Of a stretch of DNA of 64,000 nucleotides, positions 32,636-43,395 are shown piece after piece (positions within the stretch are counted from its first letter, which is position 1; each line of letters begins with the position of its first letter). Source of the DNA: Gautieria morchelliformis (lineage: Eukaryota; Basidiomycota; Agaricomycetes; Gomphales; Gomphaceae). The stretch lies in contig WHVA01000108.1 in the NCBI GenBank assembly GCA_015179125.1, forward strand, positions 1 through 64,000, read 5' to 3'. The position numbers and the translations under genes are program-made. The notes beneath the pieces were generated by a model, which was not told where the DNA came from, searched no databases, and saw nothing but the letters and a program-made list of their open reading frames with translations.

Positions 32636-35600
32636 ATGTCTGGTCTCTTCGCTAATGCTTCCTCGTCATATGTGCTGTTTTCTGAGCAATTTTTCAGAAC
32701 TGTGACTTTCCGAGAAGCTAAGTCTCTGGCGTTACCCACCATCTTATCTGCCGATGCTCTCCACAAATGGACATATCTCCTGTCGCTGCCATCTTCCGCC
32801 AAATTGTCCACCACAGTCACCATTGACGAGTTCATACCGAACATCGTTTCTCTACAAGATATTCTACCCGGCCTGGAGCAGGCATCCGCTGGTGGCATCA
32901 GTGGTGTTGAACTGGTTATGAATACACCAAGAGGACCAAAGACGGTTCAGGTGCATCTCTCAAAAGTGCGTCCCGCTGCCTACTAGTTTTTTTCTTTGTT
33001 GTTTTCTGATATGTGTGGGTAGGTACGACTCTATGTTTCAATTAACAACCACACACCACATGTGATGTTTGCGCGTGCCCTTGTACATCGTATTACAGAG
33101 GCCAAGCTACTTACACCTGCTAACTTCGTCAAGTTCGAAAATGAGTGGATCACGACTATGGTGTCAGGTTTCTCAACCGCCTCAGGCATGCCCTTGTGGC
33201 AACTCGGTACACTAGTTGGAGAACGTTGGCTTTACGATGATGTTGTCAATGCGATCTCAGAGATGATCTATTGGCGAACCATTGCAGCAGATCCCCTTCG
33301 CAAAGCTCATCACTTGGTATTTCCCACCTTATTCTTCGAGGATGCAAAGGTACTATACCACCAAAACCCTCGTCTATACAGTAAAAACATCATCGGCATC
33401 CGTAACCGACTTGCAACTGCACGCATCCGCGGTTTTAGCTTCGAAATCATTGAACAGGGACATGCGTCTGCGTATCTATATACATATAGTCGTCCGAGCA
33501 CTATACAGCACCGGGACTCTATGGGGAAGGCCCCTCACATTGATGTACTCCCAGTCATGAATTGGGTTTTGTCAGGCTTAAGGTTTCCTGAAATTATGGC
33601 AGTGGTTGTCGAGAGTGGGCCAATGCAGCCTGCCGGCAGTGGCAGCTGTACCTTGATCGCCCTCAATGCGATTGAACAACGCATGGATGCCACAGTTCCT
33701 ACCTGGACGCCGGCTCGATCAACAGTGGTTCGTGATCAATGGATATATGATTTGATCACGTACCACCTTTGTTCGCAGCATCATGGGGTATGTATTCCAG
33801 TTTGAGACTGAGATCTATTATTTCTCACTAATTTGTTGTAGCTACCCTCTGAATGGACACGGGCTTGTCGCGTCGACGAAGAATTATGCCACAATCCTAT
33901 AAACCATACCCTGCCTGATGTGACTATTCCCTATCAGGACTACAATGTGTTAGACATTGAGGTACGTGCCGTAAAGCCTTGATTCCGAGAGGTATATGAT
34001 GATATAGCGGTGGATTATGTAGTTTGCACATCCCATTTTCACGTTCAGTGACCAGGTCCTGAAGCACATTGACGCTAAGGCAAGTGTCTCAGCACCACTT
34101 CTAGTAAGTTCATGTCCGTCTATGTGTTAACTTTCCGTAATGAGTATTTCAGCCAGCATTGCACATAAAACCACCACCTATAGCTTTTGTCTCACTGGAT
34201 AAACTCCAAGGTCGTGATCCCCAATTAGATGCGATAATAGTACCTTCAGTGAAGCAAGCTAAAATGGAACCCGGTCCAGCAGATCTCACACTCAACTTGC
34301 CAGTGGCTCCAGACTCCCCCATTTCTGTAATAGACTTGACAGGCATGCAATCATTGCCAGGATTGCATGAAATGTCAGTTATAGAGGTTTCTGACTCGGA
34401 CTCGGATTTGGATTGGAGCCCGGAGACTCAGTCATATGATACTTCAGATAGCGAGAACACATCAAGGCTGGTCAAGAAGCACCATCACATGAATGTACTT
34501 TCACCGCAGATGCCACAGAAACAGTCTTCTTATGTAAAAGTTCAGCTCAATGACAGTCCAATTGACTTAACAGACTCCCCACTGGCCTTTCCTATGCCCA
34601 AATCATCACACTCGAAATCGTTGGCTCTAACCGTTCACTCGCAGCCATATGTCAAAAGGTATGGCTACCCAGTAACTGAAGCGGTCCCATCTGGTGCCCC
34701 ACGTATTGGCACAACATATTCCAATCTGCATGAGGCCAAGGTGGAGATTATCCGCTACGAGGAGAAACGAGGATATAAGATGCGCATTGGTCAGAGCAAG
34801 AGGATGGAAGGTGATGAGGACGGGCTTCCCAAAAAAATAACGATGCGGTGTCACAGCTATCGGACTCACCAGCCAATGCACAACCCAGCTATTGACCCGA
34901 GTGACCACCGGCAAGGCAAGACAATCAAAACAGACTGTAAAGCGCACTATAATCTTAACCGTTGTGTCGGCGCAACTGTCTATACTCTGACCTGGGCCGA
35001 TTACACACATAACCATAACCGTAATTTGGCAGTGGGTGCCTCAGCTCCACGTCCAGCCACAGATGCACAGCGTGCCCTCATACAGACCTATGCCAACAAC
35101 CCATCCTTCTCTCGGCGCCAGATTCAGGCCATCCTTTCACAGTCCTTTCCCGAGCATGACCTCAAACCACGTCAAGTATCCAATCTGATCAACGATGCCC
35201 GAGCACAGAGTCGCAATGACATAGATGAACTAGGTGGGGACTTTGCTGCCATTATTCATAGTCTCCAGGAAAAATGTGCAACAGGAGAGGGTTGGCACTA
35301 TTATTTGAATCTTGACGACATTGGGAAAGTTACAGGGCTCTGGTGGCAGTCGCCTGAACAGGCGACATTGGCACGAAGGTTCTCAGATATCCTTATAACG
35401 GACAATGCAGCAAACCGTAATCAATATCATTATCCTCTGAACATTGGGATAATTATTGACAATTTTGCCAACTCACGCAACATCTGGTACGCGCTTCAAG
35501 CTCGTGAAGACATACAAACTCATCGATGGGTTATTCGGAACCATCTCCTCACTGCATGGCTCCCGCCAGAAGTGCTTGGATCCGACCGTGACCCCGCTCT

Positions 35601-37402
35601 ACTTCAAGCAGTAGCTCAAGAACTGCCAAGCACATTTCATGTGCTCTGTCTCCATCACCTTGATGGCAATGTCACACTTAACCTGCGCAGAACACTTGGA
35701 GTGCACTGGGATAGGTTCACTCAAGGATTTTGGAAAGTGTATCGAGCTGTGTCACCCGAAGCGTTCGAACAAGCCTGGGAGTCTCTTCTAGATCGCTTTC
35801 CATCTAGCCGAAGATATCTTGAAAAAGAGCTATACCCTGTCCGAGAGCAGTGGGCCCATGCCTGGGTTGCACCTAGGTTTACGGCAGGTCTCAGAACTAA
35901 TGGACGTTGCGAGTCTGAGAACCGGGTGAACAAGGTCTTCGGGGGGCCAAAGGTGTCAGCCAAAATGCTTTTTGATTCCCTGAATGAGCGTACCATAAGT
36001 CAGAGTCTTAAGGAACAGGAACGGGTGCGACAGGTCAGTCATCTTGTCTCTATTACCGTTAACAATCTGAAACATGCAGTAGTCATCACGCAAACAACAC
36101 GAATCCAATCTCGAACGGCTCTTTGCAAAAGTACTCACGCTTTTACGCCAGTATGCAGGGCCGTTTGCATTGCAAACTTGTTACCGTGAGATGGGACTAT
36201 CTATGTATTACAGAGTTGAGGTTCTGCAACTCCCTGACGGTGTTACATCATGGGTGAGACAAACTATTTATATCATTTCTTTGTAAGTGATATAGTGTAT
36301 GGCCTAGACGCAATATGCAGTGCATGTTGAGAACGAGATGGTATACGAGTGGCAAGGCAATGAAGAGAAGGTATGTGATTACACTATATTCGCCACATTG
36401 TATTCATTCAGAAAATTAGCACATGCATGACCCATTCACCAATGATACACGTCTCATCTCGACAGAATGGTTTATGATGTTGATTCGGAAGCAAGCCTTG
36501 CCAGTCACCCATCTCCTTCGAGTGATACACCTAAGCTCAGGCGCTAGTCATCTTGTGGCGATTCTGGATGCAGGACGGTACGTATGTGACTGCTGCATGG
36601 GCAGTAATTTAGGCATCCCGTGCCGCCATTACTTTACCGTTTTATCCTGAGTGCAAGGGATGCTTTTTCACATAGCGCTTGTGCGTCAAAGGTGAGTCAT
36701 ACCTCTCTCCACAGTAACAGCATCTGAAATATGGTGTAGGTGGTGGCAGGACCCTAGTCTAGATGCTGGCTCAATCCCGCCCATCACACTGACCCATGCT
36801 GTTCCAGAAAAACGGCTTAGTCTTCGTGCACGCCTGCTACCTGTTGCACAAGTCTCAAACCCACTGGATAGAGCACACACGAGAAATTGTACCCCCCCTC
36901 CATCCACACAGTCAATCAACGCCCGTACCGTCTTCCAGGAAGCACAAGCCGCTCTTAAACCTCTCTTGAACAATGTCCAGACTCAAGAACAGCTGGACAC
37001 ATTAATCCGTGGACTCGGCACGATCAGGTATGGCGATGAGACCAAAGTAGATTTAACCTATTTAATTTCATGTAGTGCATCACAAGCCAACCCGGCTCCA
37101 GTTCTCCATGACCACCAGTCATCTCTCATAAAGGCCATCCCCACACCACACGCCTCACCTCTGCAATAGAAGGACCTCCAAGAGGAGGTGGTGGGATGAA
37201 GCGGCCCAACCCTAGTGCGACAGAAAAACCAATCCCTCTACATCCTTCTGTTGATCCTAACCCTGTCACTGAATCACCACCAAAGCAATGCCGACGCCCC
37301 GTGCGGTGTGGACTGTGCCATCGCGAAGGACATGATCGCCGCCGTTGCTATGATATTCAGGTTGAACGCGAGAACGAATTACGAAGGGGGGCGCGAAAGT
37401 AG
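32636..37402 (+). CDS. MULE transposase with N-terminal ULP1-like protease, SWIM and CCHC fingers
   Basis: Exons supported: 32636-32965, 33023-33787, 33842-33961, 34023-34103, 34153-36033, 36083-36253, about 36321-36370, 36420-36691, 36740-37027; the last part to 37402 is unresolved. Exon 2 has a ULP1/C48-like protease: WLYDDVVNAISEMIYW, His in EQGHAS, Asp in RDSMG, Gln and Cys in QPAGSGSC. Exon 5 has a FAR1/WRKY-like CCHH finger (MRCHSY...DCKAHY...THNHN) and the MULE core with SDRDPALL and GRCESENR. SWIM finger: CDCCMGSNLGIPCRHYF. A C-terminal knuckle is CGLCHREGHDRRRC (from 37312). A TGA at 36648-36650 interrupts the frame after the SWIM finger where the sequence otherwise continues to look coding. 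The junction at 36253-36370 is uncertain. Confidence 0.82.
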
Positions 37403-37603
37403 AAAGTAGACTAGGCCAGAGAATGGTGTATAATTCATAGAGACAACTACGGTATATACAGAGAAGTAGACCTATGGTGTGACCTTAACTACCTCGCAGG
37501 GACCTGTACAGTAGCGGTGGTCACCGATATTCGGCTTGTGTCCCAGAGTTTGGCGGTACCTGGTGGTGCCGATGCTGCACCGGGGTTGCTGGATAAGCCA
37601 TGG

Positions 37604-37644
37604 GGTTGTTTTTCCCACGGGGGGTTGCCACACAGAATTATCCC
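37604..37644 (-). repeat. MULE right terminal inverted repeat
   Basis: 41 bp, exact reverse complement of 31893-31933, followed by TSD AATAGTA (37645-37651). Confidence 0.95.
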
Positions 37645-37839
37645 AATAGTAGTGTCTAGCATGCAACCAGACAATGCTCAGAGGGTGCGGGTGCACGGCT
37701 ACTTGAACTAACCCCCTCTTCGCCTATTTTGCATTGTGTTCTACATCATCAACGTATACGAAATGCCGTGCAGTGCCAGAGCAACCCGGATTGTACCATC
37801 ATGTTACTGTAAGGTACCAAGTATTTTGAACCAATGATC

Positions 37840-38048
37840 TGTAAGAATACTATACAAAAAGTTGCTCAGTGTTCGCTTCGTACTGCAAATGACTGATGTT
37901 ATTACCTATACGAAAAGTTGCTACAATGCATAGTTAAGTAAAGAAGTAACTCGAGATTCGGAATGTGTCTTACCTCAGTGTTCGCTTCATACTGCAAACG
38001 ACTGAGGGAAGAAATTGTGCTAGGTAGCTACTTTATACTCTAGGGAAC
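37840..38048 (+). repeat. LTR-like repeat A with paired hairpins
   Basis: Starts TGTAAGAATACTATAC and probably ends CTAGGGAACA. Carries two related hairpins with CTCAGTGTTCGCTTC (37865-37896 and 37973-38007). Diverged inverted relative of repeat B at 17500-17715 (shared TTACCTATACGA and TCTTACCTCAGTG). No TSD seen. Likely an old copia-type solo LTR. Confidence 0.55.
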
Positions 38049-38389
38049 AATGGGGGGGATAGAACAATGAAACTGCGGAATAAATCTATCTATATACTGT
38101 GGACAATGGCACTCTTTGAGACAATGGCACCTGAGTCATTTGTCACATGATGTGACATGGGGTGACACGGTTTGCTTGCGTCACCCCTCCAACATGATCT
38201 GCCAATTGCTGGACTATTTCCGAGACAAGTAGAGTATGAAGCCTGGGCTTGAGCTCTTCTCAGCTGCTGTACTATGTCGACTTCCGCTGTCCAGAGCGAG
38301 CGGCGCATAAGTATGTCGGGGCATACATACAGCGTGACGCGTGACCGACGCGTGACGCACCGCAAATGCCGGTAGACGGTAGTAGCTGA
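38049..38389. promoter_or_regulatory. Upstream region of VMA12-like gene
   Basis: 341 bp without ORF support. Contains CGTGACGC twice (38335, 38351), both CRE-like half sites just upstream of the ATG. No TATA box near the start. Confidence 0.3.
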
Positions 38390-39108
38390 ATGTCCGACAC
38401 TACAGTCTCGTTGCCTGCACACCTCCGGTCGACGCTTGAGCCACTGACTGAAATTTTACCCAGAGATCTACATGACCGTCTATCCTTATGTTTTCTTGAT
38501 CCATGCTCTGAAATACCCCATTCCTTGCTCTTAGCCATTTCAAAATGGGCTCGCACAGAAGCTGGTCGATCGCAGCTGCGTGCGCGCGGTCTTGAAACAA
38601 GTGACTACAGTATGATATCGTTATTGGCGGGGACGATCACTTCTCCTTCCTCCAGCTTTCCGCGGCACGTCCCTCCACCAGACGCTGCGGAAATGGCAAG
38701 GCGCGCAGCTAGCGACCGTAAGGCGATCACGGCCATCTTGAATGCCCTTCTGAGTATTGGAGGGGCGGGCTATGCCGGTTGGTGGGCCAGTAGTCGAACT
38801 GGTTGGAGGGACGAATGGGTAAGTGGCTGCTAGCGCCGTGTAAACACCCCAAGTTAAATCAACACCATCAGCGAGTCCTGTTTGCATTGGCGGTAGCTGC
38901 CGTGGTCGCGATTTCAGAGGCATCCTTGTACCTCATCTGGCAGGCACGCAAGGAAAAGCCCAGTCGCCAAAGACTGATACTCAGAGCACAGAGGAGACCG
39001 AAGAAAGAAGACAGCGGTGACGAAGACGATGCAGCCGAAAGAACAGCACCCTCACGGGATGCGTCAGATGGCTTGCGAAGGCGACAAGCACAACCTACCC
39101 TCAAATAA
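38390..39108 (+). CDS. VMA12: V-ATPase assembly factor, VMA12/VPH2 family
   Basis: Two exons, 38390-38818 and 38872-39108 (intron 53 nt, GTAAGT...ATCAG), 221 residues. Two membrane segments near the C-terminal half: ITAILNALLSIGGAGYAGWW before the splice and VLFALAVAAVVAISEASLYL after it, with a Trp/Arg-rich turn between, then a basic tail (KEKPSRQRLILRAQRRPKKE). This layout (soluble N-domain, hairpin of two TMs, charged cytosolic tail) fits Vma12/TMEM199, an ER membrane factor needed to assemble the V0 sector of the vacuolar proton pump. Start chosen as the first ATG in frame (MSDTTVSLPAHL). Length is normal for the family. Confidence 0.8.
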
Positions 39109-39659
39109 CTTGTGTTATATCCAAGAAGTTCGTCTGTGGTGTACTGTATCTACACAACACTGTGACAGCAACTACCATACCTTCAAGGCACGCATGAGCA
39201 ACAAGGGGTCCCCGGTATCATCACCCTTCGTCTCGACCTGGCGTTCCGTAACACATTCGCCTTAACCGAGACTTCAATGACTCAGTATGATCGTGGCTCC
39301 CAAACATTACGAGGCTTCGGTCACGAAGGCGTACATTCGCTGAAGGGATAAATGCGGACATCTGCGACGTCGTTTGGGATTGGGTCCGAGCGAGAAGTGC
39401 GAGGGAGAGGCTTGAAGCGCTCTCGGATTGTAACCCAAATGGCGAGATACAGAAGGGCAAAGCTGGCCGGTGGCATGCAATAAAACATAAGACTTTTACA
39501 CGTAGCTGCTGTAGCATGGCATTTGTAGTACTCGTCGTGTCACAAATTCCAACCATATCAATTTTTTACTTATGTAAAGGCTTATAGCTTGCATGCATAT
39601 GTGCCTTGTGCTTCTAGACGCGAATTCGTTTTAGCGAATGCTATCCTCTCACGACTATC
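39109..39659. other. Intergenic between VMA12 and dihydroxyacetone kinase
   Basis: 551 bp, no gene seen; minus-strand ORFs in it are not convincing. It should contain the terminator of VMA12 and the promoter of the kinase. Confidence 0.5.
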
Positions 39660-41978
39660 ATGGTGTTCACAGGTGAGTACCACGTTCAAGTCGTGGCGCA
39701 AGAAACACGTATGACTCTGCAACTCAAGATAAACATATATTGAACCATCCCGCCTCTCTCGTAATCCAGTCTCTGCAAGGTATGTGTATCCTTCAACTAA
39801 TATGGTGGCCATTCTTGCAATTAGTTGCTTAACATCATACCTATCAGGCTTGACCTACCAGAACCCACATATTTCTCTTGATGCTCAGAACAAAGGTGAT
39901 CGGATTCTCCTACGTTTCTGCTTAGGCTTTTGACTTCGACATAGTTGTATATAGGACCAAGATTGACAAGTCTCGAGTATCATTAATATGTGGAGGCGGC
40001 AGTGGCCACGAGCCAAGTCACCCTGGTTTCGTTGGTACGTTTATGTTCTCTTCCTCCATCGTTCAAAGGTGACGAAGTAGCATAGGCGAGGGAATGCTCA
40101 CTGGTATGGTCAGTATTCGAGTCTAGGTTGTGTTCTTGAATTCCGGAATCAGCTGCGGTCGCTGGAAATGTTTTTGCATCACCTAATGCGAGCCAAGTTA
40201 CCAGGGCAATTGAGTTGGTAGACGGCAATGAGGGGTTCGTCCTTGTTCATTTTAGCTACGATTCCTGAGCATTTCTTACACACAGGACGCTCATTATCGT
40301 CAAGTGCGTTCACTCATCACCTTCGTGGGACTGTTCACCAACGTTCCTGCAGGAATTATACAGGCGATGTGCTCAATTTCGGTTTGGCAACGGAGCAATA
40401 TGCTGCATCGCATCCCGAAAAGTCGCATCGAGTCAAATTCCTGGTGGTCGGCGATGACGTTAGTGTTGGGAGGACGCAAGGCGGACTTGTGGGTCGAAGG
40501 TACTGTAATTTCTTTTCATTTTTTTTCTGGTATTCTCGGTGCAAGCTTATGTCAGAGGGTTAGCTGGAACAGTTTTAGTATACAAGATTGCGGGTGCATT
40601 GGCGAATCGGGGTGCAGGATTAGATGCAGTATATGACGTTGCTAAATGGGTGTCTGAACGCATCGGCACTATTGGGGTCGGCCTCGACCATTGCCACGTC
40701 AGTCAAACAACCCGTAAATTTCTATTCCTGTTCGGATCTGATCGGTAGATAGATCCCTGGGACTTCAGCTTCCCCATCGCATCTCTCTTCCAATGAAGTG
40801 GAAATTGGCATGGGGATCCATAACGAGCCTGGCCATGCCCATGTCTCGCCCATACCCCCACTGGATCAACTGACCACTTCATTGCTCGACCTCCTCACCT
40901 CCACAATGGATCCCGAACGCTCGTTTTTACCCTTCGGTGCACCCGGGTCCGGAAATGACGAGGTTGTCTTACTAGCTAACAATTTAGGTGGATTAAGCGA
41001 GCTGGAGATGGGAGGTATAGCTCGTGAGGCTGTCGATCAACTTAGAGGGAGAGGACTCAAGGTTCAACGACTGCTCGTTGGATCGTTTATGGCAAGTCAA
41101 ATGCCTGTGGGTCATCATGTTTACTCAAAATGCCACAGACGTCTCTCAACATGCCTGGCTTTTCCTTGACGCTACTGCTCCTTCCGCGCTCTGGTGAGGA
41201 GTCCCCTTGTCCGGGATCGGAGATTCTTTCTCTCCTCGACGAGAGGCCTGATACGCCAGGATGGAAGTGGTGCTCTCAGCTGCCACCGTCGTGGCCCTCA
41301 TCTTCATTAGCTACCCCACCCGAAACGAGTTCTACTTCCCAAAGCCAGGGTCACCGTTTAGCTGCGCCTGACCCGACAGGCTTCGTGGATGCAATCCGGC
41401 GTGCGGCACAGGCAGTCGTACAACATGAGGCGGAACTCACACGCCTGGACAATATTGTTGGTGATGGCGATGCCGGCCTGACACACAAAGCAGGGGCAGA
41501 GCACGTTCTCCGTGCTGTACAGAACGGCGACATTAGCGGTGACGACGTTATTGGCTCCGTGACGCATATCGCCCAGGCTGCTGGCAAAGGTATGGACGGC
41601 ACTAGCGGAGCGTTGTACAGCATATTTTTCTCGGCCTTGGCTCAAGGACTCTACGACAGCACGGTCACAGGGAAGTCACTCACATTAGCAGTTTGGGCCG
41701 AAGCGCTCCGAACTGCACTATCCAAACTCTTCACATACACGCGCGCCCGACCACCCTCGCGCACTCTAGTTGATCCCCTTGCTGCTTTTGTGGAAGAGTT
41801 GGAAGAGAGCGGCGACTTCAATAGCGCAGTGACTAAGGCAACGGAAGCAACTGAAAACACCAAGAACCTTGAAGCCAGGGCAGGTAGAGCCACATATGTG
41901 GAGGTGGAGAAAGTGAAAGGGATCGTAGATCCGGGTGCGTTAGGTGTCACAGTGATTTTGAATGCGCTGGTGAAATGA
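39660..41978 (+). CDS. DAK1: Dihydroxyacetone kinase
   Basis: Eleven exons: 39660-39672, 39729-39779, 39848-39895, 39945-40034, 40086-40103, 40153-40234, 40286-40303, 40353-40499, 40556-40697, 40753-41091, 41139-41978; 596 codons, exact frame. Enzyme of glycerol/dihydroxyacetone use: ATP + dihydroxyacetone to DHA phosphate, cytosolic. N-terminal DhaK domain: CGGGSGHEPSHPGFVG, NVFASPNASQ, NYTGDVLNFGLA, VGDDVSVGRTQGG and GMGIHNEPGH. C-terminal DhaL (ATP-binding) domain: DNIVGDGDAGLT with the metal-binding Asp residues, MDGTSGALYSIFFSALAQG, and the conserved end DPGALGVTVI. The start exon codes only MVFT plus one base; intron 10 (41092-41138) is GC-AG (GCAAGT). Two exons are only 18 nt. Full length for the family; looks functional. 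Confidence 0.93.
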
Positions 41979-42089
41979 AACTCGAAGCGGCTGTGAGGAG
42001 CGGGGTGTATGATACTTTGGGAACAGTCTAGGAACAAATGAAATCATTTAGCCGATAGATTCTACAGTGTCCAGTTCGACAGTCCGACG

Positions 42090-42996
42090 TCAATTCTTCC
42101 CGTTGGCCGGACGTGCCTTAAATTGTGTCCATGCCTCCTCAGTGGCAGCGGAAACCCTGGACTTTATGCTGGAGAAGCTATCAAGAGCTGGACGGACGTC
42201 CAAAGAGAAGGCTGGACTCCCGTCAGGTTCTGGAGGCGCACTATAGTAGTCTATAACATAGCGCACTTCCTCATTTGTGCGCGGTCGTCGGACAATCCAA
42301 TCATGACGATCGAAAGGTGGTTCAGTGCTTGAGAAATATGGTGAGTAAATGGTCCACAATAGCCGGTGAAGCGACTAAACTTGAATCGAGAAGGTAAGAG
42401 CCATCCGGCAAACATGAATATGCGAGCTTTGGGAGAGAGTTCGCCCGGGCGACCTTTAAATCGGGCCAATTGTATTTTATCATTGCTGAAAATGATACGA
42501 GGTCGTTATTTTCGGTCCCTTCTAATAACATTACAGCATAAGCTCGCCTGGGATCCATCCTTCGTTCCCACCTGAGAACCTCGTTCCAAGCTGCCTCATT
42601 CAAAAAATTATGTATTTCCACCATGGTTTCGACGTGCTCCTCTGGTGTCTCCCAACCTTTCCGTACGAGAGCATTGTGGAACTGCTGTGGGGAAGGGTAC
42701 TCCCATGTTTTGCCGGAGTGGTCGCGCGGAATAGAGGACGTCGTGCGCGTGGTTGGAAGAGAGGATGACTGCGACGGCTGTGGAACTTCCGAGAGGTCAG
42801 AAGGCATCTGATTGAGCGGATTTATGGATGGGGCCGGCGAATGAGAGACAGGACATTGTGCGGCTGGTGGGGATGACGAAGATTGAGGATCGATAGGACA
42901 TTGCGCTGGAGTGGGATCAACTGAACCAGCTGAAGCTGCTATAAAACCACTCTGATTTGAAGGGGTTGGAGAGGATTGCGAACTTGTCTGACCCAT
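42090..42996 (-). CDS. HCCS: Cytochrome c-type heme lyase (holocytochrome c synthase)
   Basis: Minus-strand exons 42996-42548, 42485-42381 and 42327-42090, 263 residues in frame. Attaches heme covalently to apocytochrome c (or c1) in the mitochondrial intermembrane space. N-terminus is Ser/Pro-rich with two Cys-Pro heme-regulatory motifs (AQCPID, AQCPVS). Core: [66 protein letters not shown] and [16 protein letters not shown], all typical. Start is the first ATG ([12 protein letters not shown]); an upstream TTG frame extension is not used. Intron 1 (42547-42486) fits only with a GC donor (AG/GCGAGC), which is less certain than the second. Yeast has CYC3 and CYT2; which one this matches cannot be told. 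Tail to tail with DAK1 (111 bp apart). Confidence 0.88.
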
Positions 42997-43395
42997 GATC
43001 TGAGGCTGCGGGGAAATTTTGTCTTCTCGAAACGGAAGTGTTCCCAATTGGTTGCGCTGAAGCGCTGGAGCCGCCGAGGCGCGCTTTCGAATACTTAACT
43101 CGAAGGCTCCCGCGCACTATGGTTTCCTGCAAGGCTTCGGTGTGCAGCTAATACTGAACGTCATGTTTACCGCACTGTTGTCGCTATCATGAAAATTATT
43201 TTGGCAGTTATACAATGATGTCTATGTATGCCAGTTTACATGCTATATGCTATTGTAGACAAGAAGGACAGTCTGGACGAGTGGTGTAGAACGCAAGAAT
43301 GTGACGAGGAATTTTCAAGCCTTCCTTTCCCTTAGACCGATGTCATCAAAATACACTGTCCGCTATCTTAAGTTCCGTGTCCTTTGTCGGGGGGG
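42997..43395. other. Intergenic, upstream of heme lyase and downstream of Cys-motif gene
   Basis: About 400 bp, no gene seen. Both flanking genes are on the minus strand, so this holds the terminator of the one and promoter of the other. Confidence 0.5.

Larger units (their letters stand above)
31893..37644 (+). mobile_element. Complete MULE DNA transposon with ULP1-like domain (5752 bp)
   Basis: Bounded by 41-bp perfectly matched terminal inverted repeats (31893-31933 and 37604-37644, outer end GGGATAATTCTG) and a 7-bp target duplication AATAGTA (31886-31892, 37645-37651). Inside is one multi-exon gene encoding a Mutator-like transposase. MULE families usually give 8-11-bp duplications, so 7 bp is slightly short. 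Perfect TIRs suggest recent movement, though one in-frame TGA is present in the gene. Confidence 0.92.

Noticed and set aside
37840-38008. CRISPR-like array (similar 30-bp motifs repeated)
   Set aside because: Only two copies, unequal context, eukaryotic genome; they are LTR hairpins.
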